Assembly (NCBI GenBank): GCA_946405645.1 | Contig: CAMJHW010000065.1 | Span: 1-7,434 of the forward strand | Reading direction: 5' to 3' | Length of the DNA: 7,434 nucleotides | DNA from: an uncultured Bacteroidales bacterium | GTDB taxonomy: Bacteria; Bacteroidota; Bacteroidia; Bacteroidales; UBA932 | Shown here: positions 1-6,773 of the stretch, piece after piece | How positions within the stretch are numbered: the first letter of the stretch is position 1 | Layout of the letters: every line of letters begins with the position of its first letter | Translations under genes and position numbers: made by a program | Notes under the pieces: model-generated | What the model saw: only the letters and a program-made list of their open reading frames with translations | Told to the model about the DNA's origin: nothing | Database searches by the model: none

Positions 1-95
1 ATCTTTCCTTTTACGGAGACTTGATTTTGACCGAAAACTACCGGTATGCAGAGCAGCATACCAAAGAAGAGCGACAGAAGCCGCTGATGAAGTAG
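1..95 (+). CDS. Possible C-terminal end of an unidentified rightward gene (partial)
   Basis: One plus-strand frame is open from the left edge to a TAG stop at 93-95, giving about 30 residues that end in ...ERQKPLMK. The peptide is hydrophilic, rich in Glu, Lys, Arg and Gln, and uses GAG, CAG, AAG, CCG and CTG codons like the genes further right, whereas the DNA after the stop becomes A/T-rich at once. That change fits the end of a real gene. I do not recognise the protein, and a 30-codon open frame can arise by chance, so the call is tentative. If real, the gene converges with the addB-addA operon. A short inverted repeat (ATGAAG/CTTCAT, 87-104) spans its stop codon. Confidence 0.35.
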   Translation, partial: LSFYGDLILTENYRYAEQHTKEERQKPLMK

Positions 96-104
96 TTTCT
101 TCAT
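87..104 (+). terminator. Weak hairpin spanning the stop of the left partial ORF
   Basis: ATGAAG (87-92) and CTTCAT (99-104) can pair as a 6-bp stem with a 6-nt loop that contains the TAG stop codon. The sequence after it is only loosely T-rich (a TTTT run at 111-114, not directly adjacent). The stem is short and A/U-rich, so it is at best a poor intrinsic terminator and may be coincidence. Confidence 0.15.
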
Positions 105-224
105 ACGATCTTTTAGTTAAGTGTTAATATGAGGTATAGTAATGCCCTGTTTTATGTACAAAAATAAAAAATCTTTCCAAAAAAAGATGATTGAATTGAA
201 ATAAATTTATAATCTATTTCAGCG

Positions 225-261
225 TAAAAAAGAAATGGGGAAAATCTCACGACTTTCCCCA
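225..261 (-). terminator. Rho-independent terminator of the leftward addB-addA operon
   Basis: Read on the minus strand, TGGGGAAA (261-254) pairs perfectly with TTTCCCCA (243-236) around a 10-nt loop, and TTTCTTTTTTA follows immediately (235-225). An 8-bp stem with four G-C pairs plus a U-tract is the standard intrinsic terminator design. On the plus strand the hairpin is followed by CCCTGATAA with no T-run, so it acts leftward only. It lies about 245 bases past the addA stop, which leaves a rather long 3' untranslated region unless a small gene lies between. Confidence 0.75.
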
Positions 262-310
262 CCCTGATAACTAAACTCTTTTAATCGCCTTTAACCATTA
301 GCGATCTGTC

Positions 311-397
311 TTAAATCAGCGTTCTTTTGAAGTCAACCGGAACTGGACGGCAGAAATCGCGTACTGTTCCGTCTGGCTTCGATACAAAGGAAAACAT
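311..397 (-). CDS. Possible 28-residue small protein or gene remnant downstream of addA
   Basis: A leftward ATG at 397-395 opens a 28-codon frame ending in TAA at 313-311. The product begins MFSFVSKPDG and ends in ...VDFKRTLI. The same frame is open further upstream to the addA stop codon, 64 sense codons in all after that TGA, so this stretch could be the tail of an older, longer gene or a C-terminal extension lost from addA. It lies between addA and the operon terminator and would be on the same transcript. I recognise no family, and no ribosome-binding sequence supports the start. A chance open frame of this length is quite possible. Confidence 0.2.
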   Translation of the reverse strand: MFSFVSKPDGTVRDFCRPVPVDFKRTLI

Positions 398-505
398 CTG
401 AACTGTTACGGTCAATGCCGAAATTGGTAAACAGTCAAAATGCGGCAAATTCGTAACGAAAGCGAAAGAATTGTTACCAGGATGGTTAAGTGAGAGAACA
501 AATGA

Positions 506-3500
506 TCAAATATTATCTACATGGTCATCGTGTAAATACCAGACATGGCCGGTGACGGAGGGGTATCCCATCTGCCTGTAAAGCCGCATGTAACGGCGAA
601 CCTGATACTTGTATGAGTCGGAATGCTCTCCGGTCTTGTAGTCGATGATGATGGTCCGGTCCGGTAGTGTGACGACGCGGTCCGGCCTGTATTCGCTGCC
701 GTCAGCGTCGAAGACGGTGTGCTCGTTGTAAACGCCGAGGCCGTCCTCCGGGAACCAGCCGCGCGCGGAGGCGGATGCGATGCGCTGCTGAAGCAGCGCG
801 AAATCCGCCTCGCCTTCCTCCGCCGTGAGGCGTCCGTCGCGCACTGCGGCGTCCACGGCGCGGCGAAGATCCTTAGGAGCCCGGACATCGGACAGTATGT
901 CGTGAAGGACTATGCCCCCCAAACGCTTGGAGGCTTGCGTGCCAACGGAGCCGTCCGGAGCAAAGAAGTCTGATGCGTCGGTACTCAGGCGCAGGCGGTC
1001 TCCCAAGGGATACGAGCGGAACTCCGCCGGGAAATCCATCCCGCCCTCCGGAGCCTTGCGGCTCATCCGCTTGAAGTCATAGGGAGTACCGTACTCGAAC
1101 ACTTCGGCGTCTCCTTCGGTGACAAGGACTCCCTGCATCAACGGTGAAGTGCCGGCGAACATCCTGAGCACTTTGGAAAAATCCTTTGCATCGTTCTTGC
1201 CGTTCGATTTGCTGGAGATGACGTGCAAGGATTTCTCCGCGCGCGTGAGCGCGACATAAAAAGTATTGATATTGTCCACCAGCTGGAGTGAGCGTTCCCT
1301 TTCATAATCGTCCGAAAAAGCGGTGGACGACACCTTGCTGGACAGCCTGACCGGGAAGATGGATCCGGATGTGGCGGGAAGGGTGTCTTCAACCCCTTCG
1401 GGCTTGCACCAGTGCCAGCCATCCTTATAGAACTCGACCTTTTCCGCGTACGGGAAGATGACGTGGGGGAATTCGAGGCCTTTTGATTTATGGATGGTCA
1501 TTATCCTGACGGAGTCTTCGGCTGCGGGTGAGCTTAAGCAAGGGTCGTTCCTGTCATCGGCCCATTCCTTGAGGAAGCGCTGGAGGTTGTTGTTCCCTTT
1601 GGAACACCAGTCCTGGAGATAATCCAGGAAAGACTGGATGTACAGGGATTCGCCATTGAAACCCGAGGGGTCTTTTGCATACATTTCTCTCAGCAAACCC
1701 TCGCAAAGGTCCACCAGGGAATGATAGCATTCCGGGAACTTGATGTCCAGGGAAGATGCAAGATAGCTGTTGACCGTGTCTCCCGGGTTCTCTACGCAGT
1801 TGAGGAGGGAAACGAGGCGACGGACTGTCACCGACGATTTCAGCTTGAGGGAATCGTCGCTGACGACGGGGATGTCCTTATTCATCAGGAAGGCGGCGAC
1901 CCGTGCTCCCTCGGCGTTGTTGCGGACAAGGACGGCGATATCTCCGTAACGGGCACCGGCCGCCCGCACCTCCAGGATACTATTCAGTACGGTTGCGTCC
2001 TGTTCTTCTCCGGAACAGAAGGTCAGCCTGACATATCCGTCCTGCCGCTCTTTCGACTTGATTTTCTGCTCAACGTCGGAATAGATGTCCGAGACTCCGA
2101 CGGCCGCTGCTGCATAAGTGAAGAAAGCGTTGTTGAAACGAACGATATTTCCGCAGCTGCGCCAGTTGGAGTCCAGGTCCTGCTTTTTCGCGGAGGGGAA
2201 CTGCTCGGGAAGCCGTTTGGCCAGGAGGTTCCAGTCGGAGCCCCTCCAGCGGTAGATGCTCTGCTTGACGTCTCCCACCACGAGGTTTCCGCGTCCGGAG
2301 GCATCGCTTTCACGAAGGAGCGGGAGGAAATTCTGCCATTGGATGGTGGATGTGTCCTGGAATTCGTCCAGGAGGAAGCTTTCGAAGCGTACTCCCATCT
2401 TCTCATATACGAACGGAGCGTCACTGCCGTCGATGATGTCCCGGAGGAGGGTATTGGAGTCGTCCAGACCGAGCACGTTCTTTTCCTTCAGCAGGGACTG
2501 GAACTCATGGTAGAAATCACCGGCAATCCTGAGATCGAAGGTCTGTTCCCTGACGCGGACAGCGGTGTTGTAGGCCTTGAGCGGTGAATCGAAAAGTGCG
2601 CAGAACTCTTCCAAGGGGGTGTCCAGCGAGCCCTGTACGTGTGGCAGATACTGCGGCGCCTTGGCTTTTGCAAACCAGGATGACGGGTCGGCGGAATTGC
2701 GCAGGAATGTTTCGGACACACTAGCCACCGGCTTTCCGGGCTCGACGGCGAGGTAGTCTCTGACTTTTTTGAGGAATCCTCCCTTGGTCTCGGAAAGATC
2801 CACCCCTGCCTGCTCCATGACATCGACGACGGCTTGTGCCGCTGAGTTCAGCTGCTTCGGGAAAGCGTCGATGACCCGGTCGCATTCGGAACGCATGGCC
2901 GTAAGTCTCTCCTCTGAAAAGGCCGTCAGCGGGTCGATGTCGAGCGACTCGGAGAGCTCGCGCCTCTCCTCGCTTTTCAACTTTTCCGCTATGTCGTACA
3001 GACCCTGTTCGAGATTGACTTTCCTGCCTTGGCGCAGCTGCTCCATCACCCTTTCGTTCAGCCGGCCTATCAGCTCGGTGGAGTCCTCGGTAAGGGAATC
3101 AAGGATGCGGTCTATGGATTCATGTATCAAGGAATTGCGGTCCAGCTCCACCTGATACGAGGCGAACTGTCCGATTTCTCGCGAGAAAGCCTTGAGCGTC
3201 ATCTGGAAGAACTTGTCGATGGTGCTGACATAGAAGGCGCCATAATCATGAAGGATATCGACAAGGATGCGCCCTGAACGGGTTTTCAAAACATCTGCAT
3301 CCTTACAGGGATCCGGAATCAGGTCGTCGAAATATGGGGAAGCCGCAGGGTCCGTCGCCAGGCAGTTGAGCTCCTTGAGTATTCGGGACTTCATCTCGGC
3401 CGTGGCCTTGTTCGTAAACGTGACGGCAAGGATGTGGCGGTAGGCGTATCGATCCGCACTCCCGAGAAGCAATGATATGTACTCCTTGGCGAGGTGGTGG

Positions 3501-3541
3501 GTCTTGCCCGAACCGGCAGAGGCGTTGAGTATCTTGATCAT
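506..3541 (-). CDS. addA: AddA-type (RecB-like) helicase-nuclease subunit
   Basis: This 1011-residue protein is the motor and one of the two nucleases of an AddAB-type complex, which unwinds and resects double-strand DNA ends in the cytoplasm so that RecA can load. Superfamily 1A helicase motifs appear in order: Walker A ASAGSGKT (7-14), motif Ia AVTFTNKA (39-46), Walker B LLDEFQDTS (390-398), motif III VGDVKQSIYRWRG (422-434), motif IV with SNWRS (458-462), motif V TIHKSKGLEF (682-691) and motif VI YVALTRAEK with the arginine finger at R767. The C-terminal RecB-family PD-(D/E)XK nuclease is intact: H880, D954, D967-Y-K969, and Q980 with Y984. The ATG at 3541 was chosen because it overlaps the addB TGA as ATGA, the usual mark of translational coupling; an in-frame TTG nine bases upstream would add only three residues. 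RecB is the alternative name, but the AddB-like partner and absence of RecC/RecD favour AddA. Confidence 0.88.
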   Translation of the reverse strand: MIKILNASAGSGKTHHLAKEYISLLLGSADRYAYRHILAVTFTNKATAEMKSRILKELNCLATDPAASPYFDDLIPDPCKDADVLKTRSGRILVDILHDYGAFYVSTIDKFFQMTLKAFSREIGQFASYQVELDRNSLIHESIDRILDSLTEDSTELIGRLNERVMEQLRQGRKVNLEQGLYDIAEKLKSEERRELSESLDIDPLTAFSEERLTAMRSECDRVIDAFPKQLNSAAQAVVDVMEQAGVDLSETKGGFLKKVRDYLAVEPGKPVASVSETFLRNSADPSSWFAKAKAPQYLPHVQGSLDTPLEEFCALFDSPLKAYNTAVRVREQTFDLRIAGDFYHEFQSLLKEKNVLGLDDSNTLLRDIIDGSDAPFVYEKMGVRFESFLLDEFQDTSTIQWQNFLPLLRESDASGRGNLVVGDVKQSIYRWRGSDWNLLAKRLPEQFPSAKKQDLDSNWRSCGNIVRFNNAFFTYAAAAVGVSDIYSDVEQKIKSKERQDGYVRLTFCSGEEQDATVLNSILEVRAAGARYGDIAVLVRNNAEGARVAAFLMNKDIPVVSDDSLKLKSSVTVRRLVSLLNCVENPGDTVNSYLASSLDIKFPECYHSLVDLCEGLLREMYAKDPSGFNGESLYIQSFLDYLQDWCSKGNNNLQRFLKEWADDRNDPCLSSPAAEDSVRIMTIHKSKGLEFPHVIFPYAEKVEFYKDGWHWCKPEGVEDTLPATSGSIFPVRLSSKVSSTAFSDDYERERSLQLVDNINTFYVALTRAEKSLHVISSKSNGKNDAKDFSKVLRMFAGTSPLMQGVLVTEGDAEVFEYGTPYDFKRMSRKAPEGGMDFPAEFRSYPLGDRLRLSTDASDFFAPDGSVGTQASKRLGGIVLHDILSDVRAPKDLRRAVDAAVRDGRLTAEEGEADFALLQQRIASASARGWFPEDGLGVYNEHTVFDADGSEYRPDRVVTLPDRTIIIDYKTGEHSDSYKYQVRRYMRLYRQMGYPSVTGHVWYLHDDHVDNI
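3538..3541 (-). promoter_or_regulatory. ATGA stop-start overlap coupling addB to addA
   Basis: On the minus strand the bases ATGA contain both the addA start (3541-3539) and the addB stop (3540-3538). The upstream sequence GCGGACG gives at most a weak Shine-Dalgarno match. Such overlaps usually mean that ribosomes ending addB restart on addA, which would keep the two subunits near equal amounts. Confidence 0.7.
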
Positions 3542-6462
3542 CGTCCGCAAATCATTTTGAAGTCACAATAAGAACAGGTGTCAGTATCTCCGGTACGGGA
3601 GAAGGGAACATCCGGATCCGCGATTTCCTTTAGCAGTCCCGACAGGTGCTCCTTCATCATGGAGGTGAACGTCTGGCTGGAGGGAATGCTCTGAACTTTT
3701 GAAACGAACAGCCTCGCAGGGGCATAGACTGAATTGGATATGATTCCGCCCTCTTCGGTGTCATTCTCCACGAACAAGTCGTAAAGGAATATCTGGAACG
3801 GGATCTTCCGGCGTTTGGAATTGTCAGGCCCGAAGATGGAAGATACCGCATCCTCGGCATTAGAGTCGAAGATCTCCACATCCTTGTCCTCTACCTTTCC
3901 GGTCTTGTAGTCTACTATCCTGATCTCTCCCGGGCGGAAGCTGTCCATCCTGTCGATATATCCCTTGAAGTGGAACCCGTCGTAATCCAGACGACGTTCC
4001 TGCTCGAGTCCCAGGACTTCGAACGAGTCCGTACCGTAGTCTTCCATGCACTCCAGGTCTCGCGACAGCACTTTCATGACATACTGGAAGACGACATCCT
4101 CGAACACGAGATTGCGTCCGCTGATTTCGAAGGTGTAAAGCTCGGTCTTGATCAGCGAGCGGATGCGCGCGCGTACCGCATCGGTGCGGTCCATCCATGA
4201 ACGGATGTAGTCCCGCGTGATGCGGCGAAGGGCGCGCGGGGCGTTCTCCTTGATCGAATGGCGGTCCATAGGGAAGTCCGGGTCCATTGCGAACGGGCCG
4301 GTGTACAAGGCGCACATCGTATTGTGGAAGACGTTGCCTATCATGCCCGCGTCGAGTGACTCTGCCACTTCTTCCTCGGGCTTGAGCCGCTTGACGGTAT
4401 AGAAATAGAATTTGGCCGGGCAGAAGAGATAATTCTGCAGCGAAGACGCTGACAAGTAAGCGTTCCGTACGGCTTCAATGTCCGCGGCGGTCTTGGGGAT
4501 GGGGCCGGAATCGGCGCCTACGGCGACGACGGGCTTGGAGACATGCCGGACAATGTTCGCCTTGAAGTGGAGTTCCAGCTGCTTGATGTATCTGCTCTCC
4601 TCTCCGGTCCTGAGTCCTTCGGTATGGGAGTCATAGACCATCCAGACGTTGTCGGCCCTGCCGATCATCCTGTAGAAATAGTAAGCCCAAACTGCATCCT
4701 GGTATTCGTATGTAGGCAGGCCGAATCCTTTACGGAGCTCCGGAGGGATGAAAGAGGTGGATGCGGACTTCCGGGGAAAGACTCCTTCCCCGGCGGACAA
4801 TATGACAAGATTGCGGAAATCCAGCGCTCGCGTCTCGAGCGGCCCCATGACCTGCAGGCCATTTAGCGGCTCTCCCGTAAAAGGTACCGAGACCGGGGCG
4901 AGGACCATGGAGAGAAGACGGACGAATGTGGCAGGCTGTACGGGAATGTCCAGGTCCGAGAGCTTGTTGACCGCGAGATAGCACTCGCGTGCGAAATCAA
5001 GCTCGACGGCCATATCGGGTATTTCCCTGAGAAGGGGAGCGACTGTCCGGATCAGTGCGGCAAGATATGAACTGAAGGCGTGGATGGCGGAGGCGTCGGC
5101 CAACTTGGGATTTTTAACTACCGGCTGGAAGATGTATTCCATCACGGGATCGCCCGCGAAGGATTCCCGTGGAATGTAATACTGTGACTCGGACTTGATG
5201 CGTTTTACCAGAATCCTTCCTTCTTCTGAGAGTACGGACTTGAATACACTGTTGGAGAAGATCGCATGGACCTGCCGGTGGTAGAAATACCATCGGCCGT
5301 CTCTCTCCCGCAAGTGCATCTGCAGGGAAGCGGCTTCCATAAGGAACGAATGGAACTCGCTCGAGGACATCGGGTACCCCATCGTGACATTGATGTCCTT
5401 GATCTCCGCGGGGATGCCGTTCAGGACGGGGAGCAGCAGGCTCTCGTCGGGGAGCACCACGGCGGTATCGATGCCTGTCAGGGACAGGTCGCCGCCGTGG
5501 CTTCGCGCGGCCAGTCCTCCAAGGATGGCCGGCAGCTGCATGGCCTGCCCTACTGAAGAAGGAACGGCCAGCACGTCTATATTCGGAACGTGGCTCCTTA
5601 TGTCCTCCAGAGGAAAGGCCTGCGGGAATTCGACGAGATTGTCCTTCATGAATACGGAAGACTTGTTCTGCGGGTCGCTGATCCATCCTTCGGACCAGTC
5701 CCAGCAGAAACTGGCCAGGCCGGCGTCGCGCATCCTGCGCATCACGCGGCGCTCGCATTCGTTCAGGGCGTTGAGCCCTACGAAAATGAAATGATCGGTA
5801 TCGGGGAAACAGCCGGAGAGGATATCCGCAGCCGACTCGGTCTTAAGCCTCTCCGCAAGGGAGCGGTAGACCTGCCCTTCATAAGCCTCGCCTTTGGCGC
5901 ACAACGTCTCTCGGAAAGAGCGATAGAGCGGGAGCAGGATGTTCCATATCTGCAGGAAGCCGGCTTTGACCGGATCCTGCTTCCCTTGGCGGCCATCGCG
6001 CTGGAAATGCCCGACGAAACGTTCCAACGCCGCGCGTTGGGTGTCCGTGAGGTAGGAAAAGCCGTCCCTTATGTCCTTAAGATCGGATATGTTGGTGAAA
6101 AGCTGCTCCGAATCCACAAGGAACTTGTCCACGTCGTCGAAATCCGAAATCAGGACATCTCCCCAGAAGATGAAATCGTCGAGGGGCTCGTGGGAAGGGA
6201 AGAGCTTTGCGTAACAGTCATACAGGTCGAGCAGAAGACTCACGCGGCCGGCGAGGGAGGCCCCGGTGGCGTCAAGGAAGAAGTCCTTGACCGTGGTCAT
6301 GGCCGGGGCCTCCGCCGGCCTGCCGCCCTCTGCTGCCACCGTCTCCGCCAGATATCTGCGGAAAAACGCAAGCGAGCGCTTGTTAGGGAAAATGAAACAC
6401 ATCTTCCGGATATCTCCTGCGGAATACCAGTGCTCCGCCACCTGTCTCAAGAAAGCCTTCAT
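3538..6462 (-). CDS. addB: AddB-type subunit with C-terminal iron-sulfur PD-(D/E)XK nuclease
   Basis: This 974-residue protein is the second nuclease and presumed structural and Chi-scanning subunit of the AddAB complex. The helicase fold is recognisable: FIFPNKRS (23-30) matches the post-Walker A strand of AddB (motif Ia position), and ETRALDF (543-549) plus GEGVFP (558-563) mark the second helicase half. No Walker A sequence is present, and the protein starts about where that motif would end. The nuclease motifs are H713, D837, D851-Y-K853, Q890 and Y894. C681 in FCPAKF together with C963, C966 and C972 (CxxCx5C, near the extreme C-terminus) reproduce the four-cysteine 4Fe-4S staple known from Bacillus AddB. 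The ATG at 6462 is preferred over an in-frame GTG at 6501 because a promoter box lies between them, so the GTG would not be on the transcript. The gene comes first in the operon, as addB does in Bacillus. Confidence 0.85.
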   Translation of the reverse strand: MKAFLRQVAEHWYSAGDIRKMCFIFPNKRSLAFFRRYLAETVAAEGGRPAEAPAMTTVKDFFLDATGASLAGRVSLLLDLYDCYAKLFPSHEPLDDFIFWGDVLISDFDDVDKFLVDSEQLFTNISDLKDIRDGFSYLTDTQRAALERFVGHFQRDGRQGKQDPVKAGFLQIWNILLPLYRSFRETLCAKGEAYEGQVYRSLAERLKTESAADILSGCFPDTDHFIFVGLNALNECERRVMRRMRDAGLASFCWDWSEGWISDPQNKSSVFMKDNLVEFPQAFPLEDIRSHVPNIDVLAVPSSVGQAMQLPAILGGLAARSHGGDLSLTGIDTAVVLPDESLLLPVLNGIPAEIKDINVTMGYPMSSSEFHSFLMEAASLQMHLRERDGRWYFYHRQVHAIFSNSVFKSVLSEEGRILVKRIKSESQYYIPRESFAGDPVMEYIFQPVVKNPKLADASAIHAFSSYLAALIRTVAPLLREIPDMAVELDFARECYLAVNKLSDLDIPVQPATFVRLLSMVLAPVSVPFTGEPLNGLQVMGPLETRALDFRNLVILSAGEGVFPRKSASTSFIPPELRKGFGLPTYEYQDAVWAYYFYRMIGRADNVWMVYDSHTEGLRTGEESRYIKQLELHFKANIVRHVSKPVVAVGADSGPIPKTAADIEAVRNAYLSASSLQNYLFCPAKFYFYTVKRLKPEEEVAESLDAGMIGNVFHNTMCALYTGPFAMDPDFPMDRHSIKENAPRALRRITRDYIRSWMDRTDAVRARIRSLIKTELYTFEISGRNLVFEDVVFQYVMKVLSRDLECMEDYGTDSFEVLGLEQERRLDYDGFHFKGYIDRMDSFRPGEIRIVDYKTGKVEDKDVEIFDSNAEDAVSSIFGPDNSKRRKIPFQIFLYDLFVENDTEEGGIISNSVYAPARLFVSKVQSIPSSQTFTSMMKEHLSGLLKEIADPDVPFSRTGDTDTCSYCDFKMICGR

Positions 6463-6466
6463 GCTG

Positions 6467-6474
6467 CAAATATA
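6467..6474 (-). promoter_or_regulatory. Bacteroidota-type -7 promoter box of the addB-addA operon
   Basis: Minus-strand TATATTTG matches the Bacteroidota sigma-ABfr -7 consensus TAnnTTTG at every fixed position. The expected -33 TTTG box is poor: about 18 to 20 bp upstream there is only GCTGG. Further upstream, around 6503-6530, A/T tracts including the palindrome TTTTTAAAAA (6507-6516) could help like an UP element. The box ends four bases before the addB ATG, so transcription should begin at or within a few bases of the start codon, giving a leaderless or nearly leaderless mRNA. Confidence 0.6.
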
Positions 6475-6600
6475 CCTAAAGCTTGTGCCATTCCAGCGCA
6501 CTGTACTTTTTAAAAATGAGTTTTTTCTTTTAACGCATCTTTCAAGGTGCTTTTCTCCCGGTTTTAATTATGCCTTCTACTTCTCATTTGTTTACGAAAA

Positions 6601-6633
6601 TATCCCGTTTTGTTTTTCTCTATCCTGTTTTGT
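6601..6633. repeat. Pair of 13-bp direct repeats spaced 20 bp apart
   Basis: TATCCCGTTTTGT (6601-6613) and TATCCTGTTTTGT (6621-6633) differ at one base and start exactly 20 bp apart, close to two turns of the helix. Two sites on the same face of the DNA are a common operator layout, but no regulator is encoded nearby. The repeats lie about 140 bp from both flanking start codons, so either gene could be the target. Chance similarity in T-rich DNA is possible. Confidence 0.4.
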
Positions 6634-6663
6634 GACAAATGGTTCCCCGTATGTAAAGGAGTG

Positions 6664-6695
6664 TTGGATTATCTTCCCAAAAAGGCGTAATTTAC
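6664..6695 (+). promoter_or_regulatory. Tentative promoter of the SusC-like gene
   Basis: TTGG (6664-6667) followed after 20 bp by TAATTTAC (6688-6695) resembles a Bacteroidota -33/-7 pair, with six of eight positions matching if the free bases of TAnnTTTG are counted. A rival -7 box is TAAGTTTT (6697-6704), which has no good -33 element. With the first choice transcription would start near 6702, just before the hairpin at 6707, leaving a leader of about 70 bases. Confidence 0.3.
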
Positions 6696-6706
6696 ATAAG
6701 TTTTGA

Positions 6707-6730
6707 CGTCCTGAAACTGTGTTTCGGACG
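6707..6730 (+). promoter_or_regulatory. 10-bp stem-loop in the leader of the SusC-like gene
   Basis: CGTCC (6707-6711) and GAAAC (6713-6717) pair with GTTTC (6721-6725) and GGACG (6726-6730), giving ten pairs with a single bulged T (6712) and a three-base loop. It may be a 5' mRNA structure or a DNA operator with dyad symmetry. It ends where the next hairpin begins. Confidence 0.5.
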
Positions 6731-6748
6731 GTGTGAAGACACCTTTTT
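6730..6748 (+). terminator. Terminator-like hairpin before the SusC-like start codon
   Basis: GGTGT (6730-6734) pairs with ACACC (6739-6743) around a GAAG loop, and TTTTT (6744-6748) follows directly. This is the shape of an intrinsic terminator, though the 5-bp stem is short. It lies 26 bases before the SusC-like ATG, so if functional it would act as an attenuator for that gene or end a short leader RNA. No rightward gene upstream needs a terminator here. Confidence 0.35.
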
Positions 6749-6773
6749 ATTATTAATACCATTAACCACAACC

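Larger units (their letters stand above)
96..505. other. Intergenic region between convergent genes, no confident gene
   Basis: These 410 bases lie between a possible rightward gene end and the addA stop. From 105 to 235 the DNA is strongly A/T-rich with A-tracts and no meaningful open frame. A 7-bp inverted repeat (TGAAATA at 197-203, TATTTCA at 215-221) sits just past the operon terminator in the leftward direction. From about 300 to 505 the base composition is closer to coding DNA. The most open frame there is leftward, from the addA stop to a TAA at 311-313, and is listed separately. I see no tRNA, CRISPR repeat or insertion-sequence end. Confidence 0.6.
6463..6773. other. Divergent intergenic region between addB and the SusC-like gene
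   Basis: These 311 bases are A/T-rich and carry no believable gene; the rightward open frame that crosses them begins inside addB and has no coding character. Contents from left to right: the addB promoter box; A/T tracts at 6503-6530; a near-palindrome GCATCTT-TC-AAGGTGC (6535-6550); two 13-bp direct repeats (6601-6613 and 6621-6633); a spaced inverted repeat TATGTAAA (6650-6657)/TTTACATA (6691-6698); and two hairpins in the leader of the SusC-like gene (6707-6743). Confidence 0.75.

Noticed and set aside
197..221. TGAAATA/TATTTCA hairpin beyond the operon terminator
   Set aside because: The 7-bp stem is entirely A/U-rich apart from one G-C pair and lies in A/T-rich DNA just past a much stronger terminator, so it is not counted as a separate one.
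450..460. Short palindrome TTCGT-A-ACGAA downstream of addA
   Set aside because: It is only five bases per arm with no second copy or T-run, so it is easily a chance occurrence.
1721..2587. 288-codon open frame on the plus strand inside addA
   Set aside because: It lies wholly antisense to the helicase core of addA, whose motifs III and Walker B are intact over the same bases. The translated product resembles no family and reflects codon bias on the opposite strand.
3542..3550. TTG start extending addA by three residues
   Set aside because: The ATG overlapping the addB stop as ATGA is the more usual start and places the Walker A loop at the normal distance from the N-terminus.
6463..6501. 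GTG start extending addB by 13 residues
   Set aside because: The promoter box at 6467-6474 lies downstream of this codon, so it would not be transcribed from that promoter, and the added residues match no known part of AddB.
5590..6513. 307-codon open frame on the plus strand opposite the start of addB
   Set aside because: It is antisense to the well-supported N-terminal part of addB, has no recognisable domain, and ends in the divergent promoter region. It is best explained as an antisense shadow.
6266..6706. 146-codon rightward frame crossing from addB into the intergenic region
   Set aside because: It begins inside addB on the opposite strand, and its last part translates T-rich intergenic DNA into Phe-rich low-complexity sequence.
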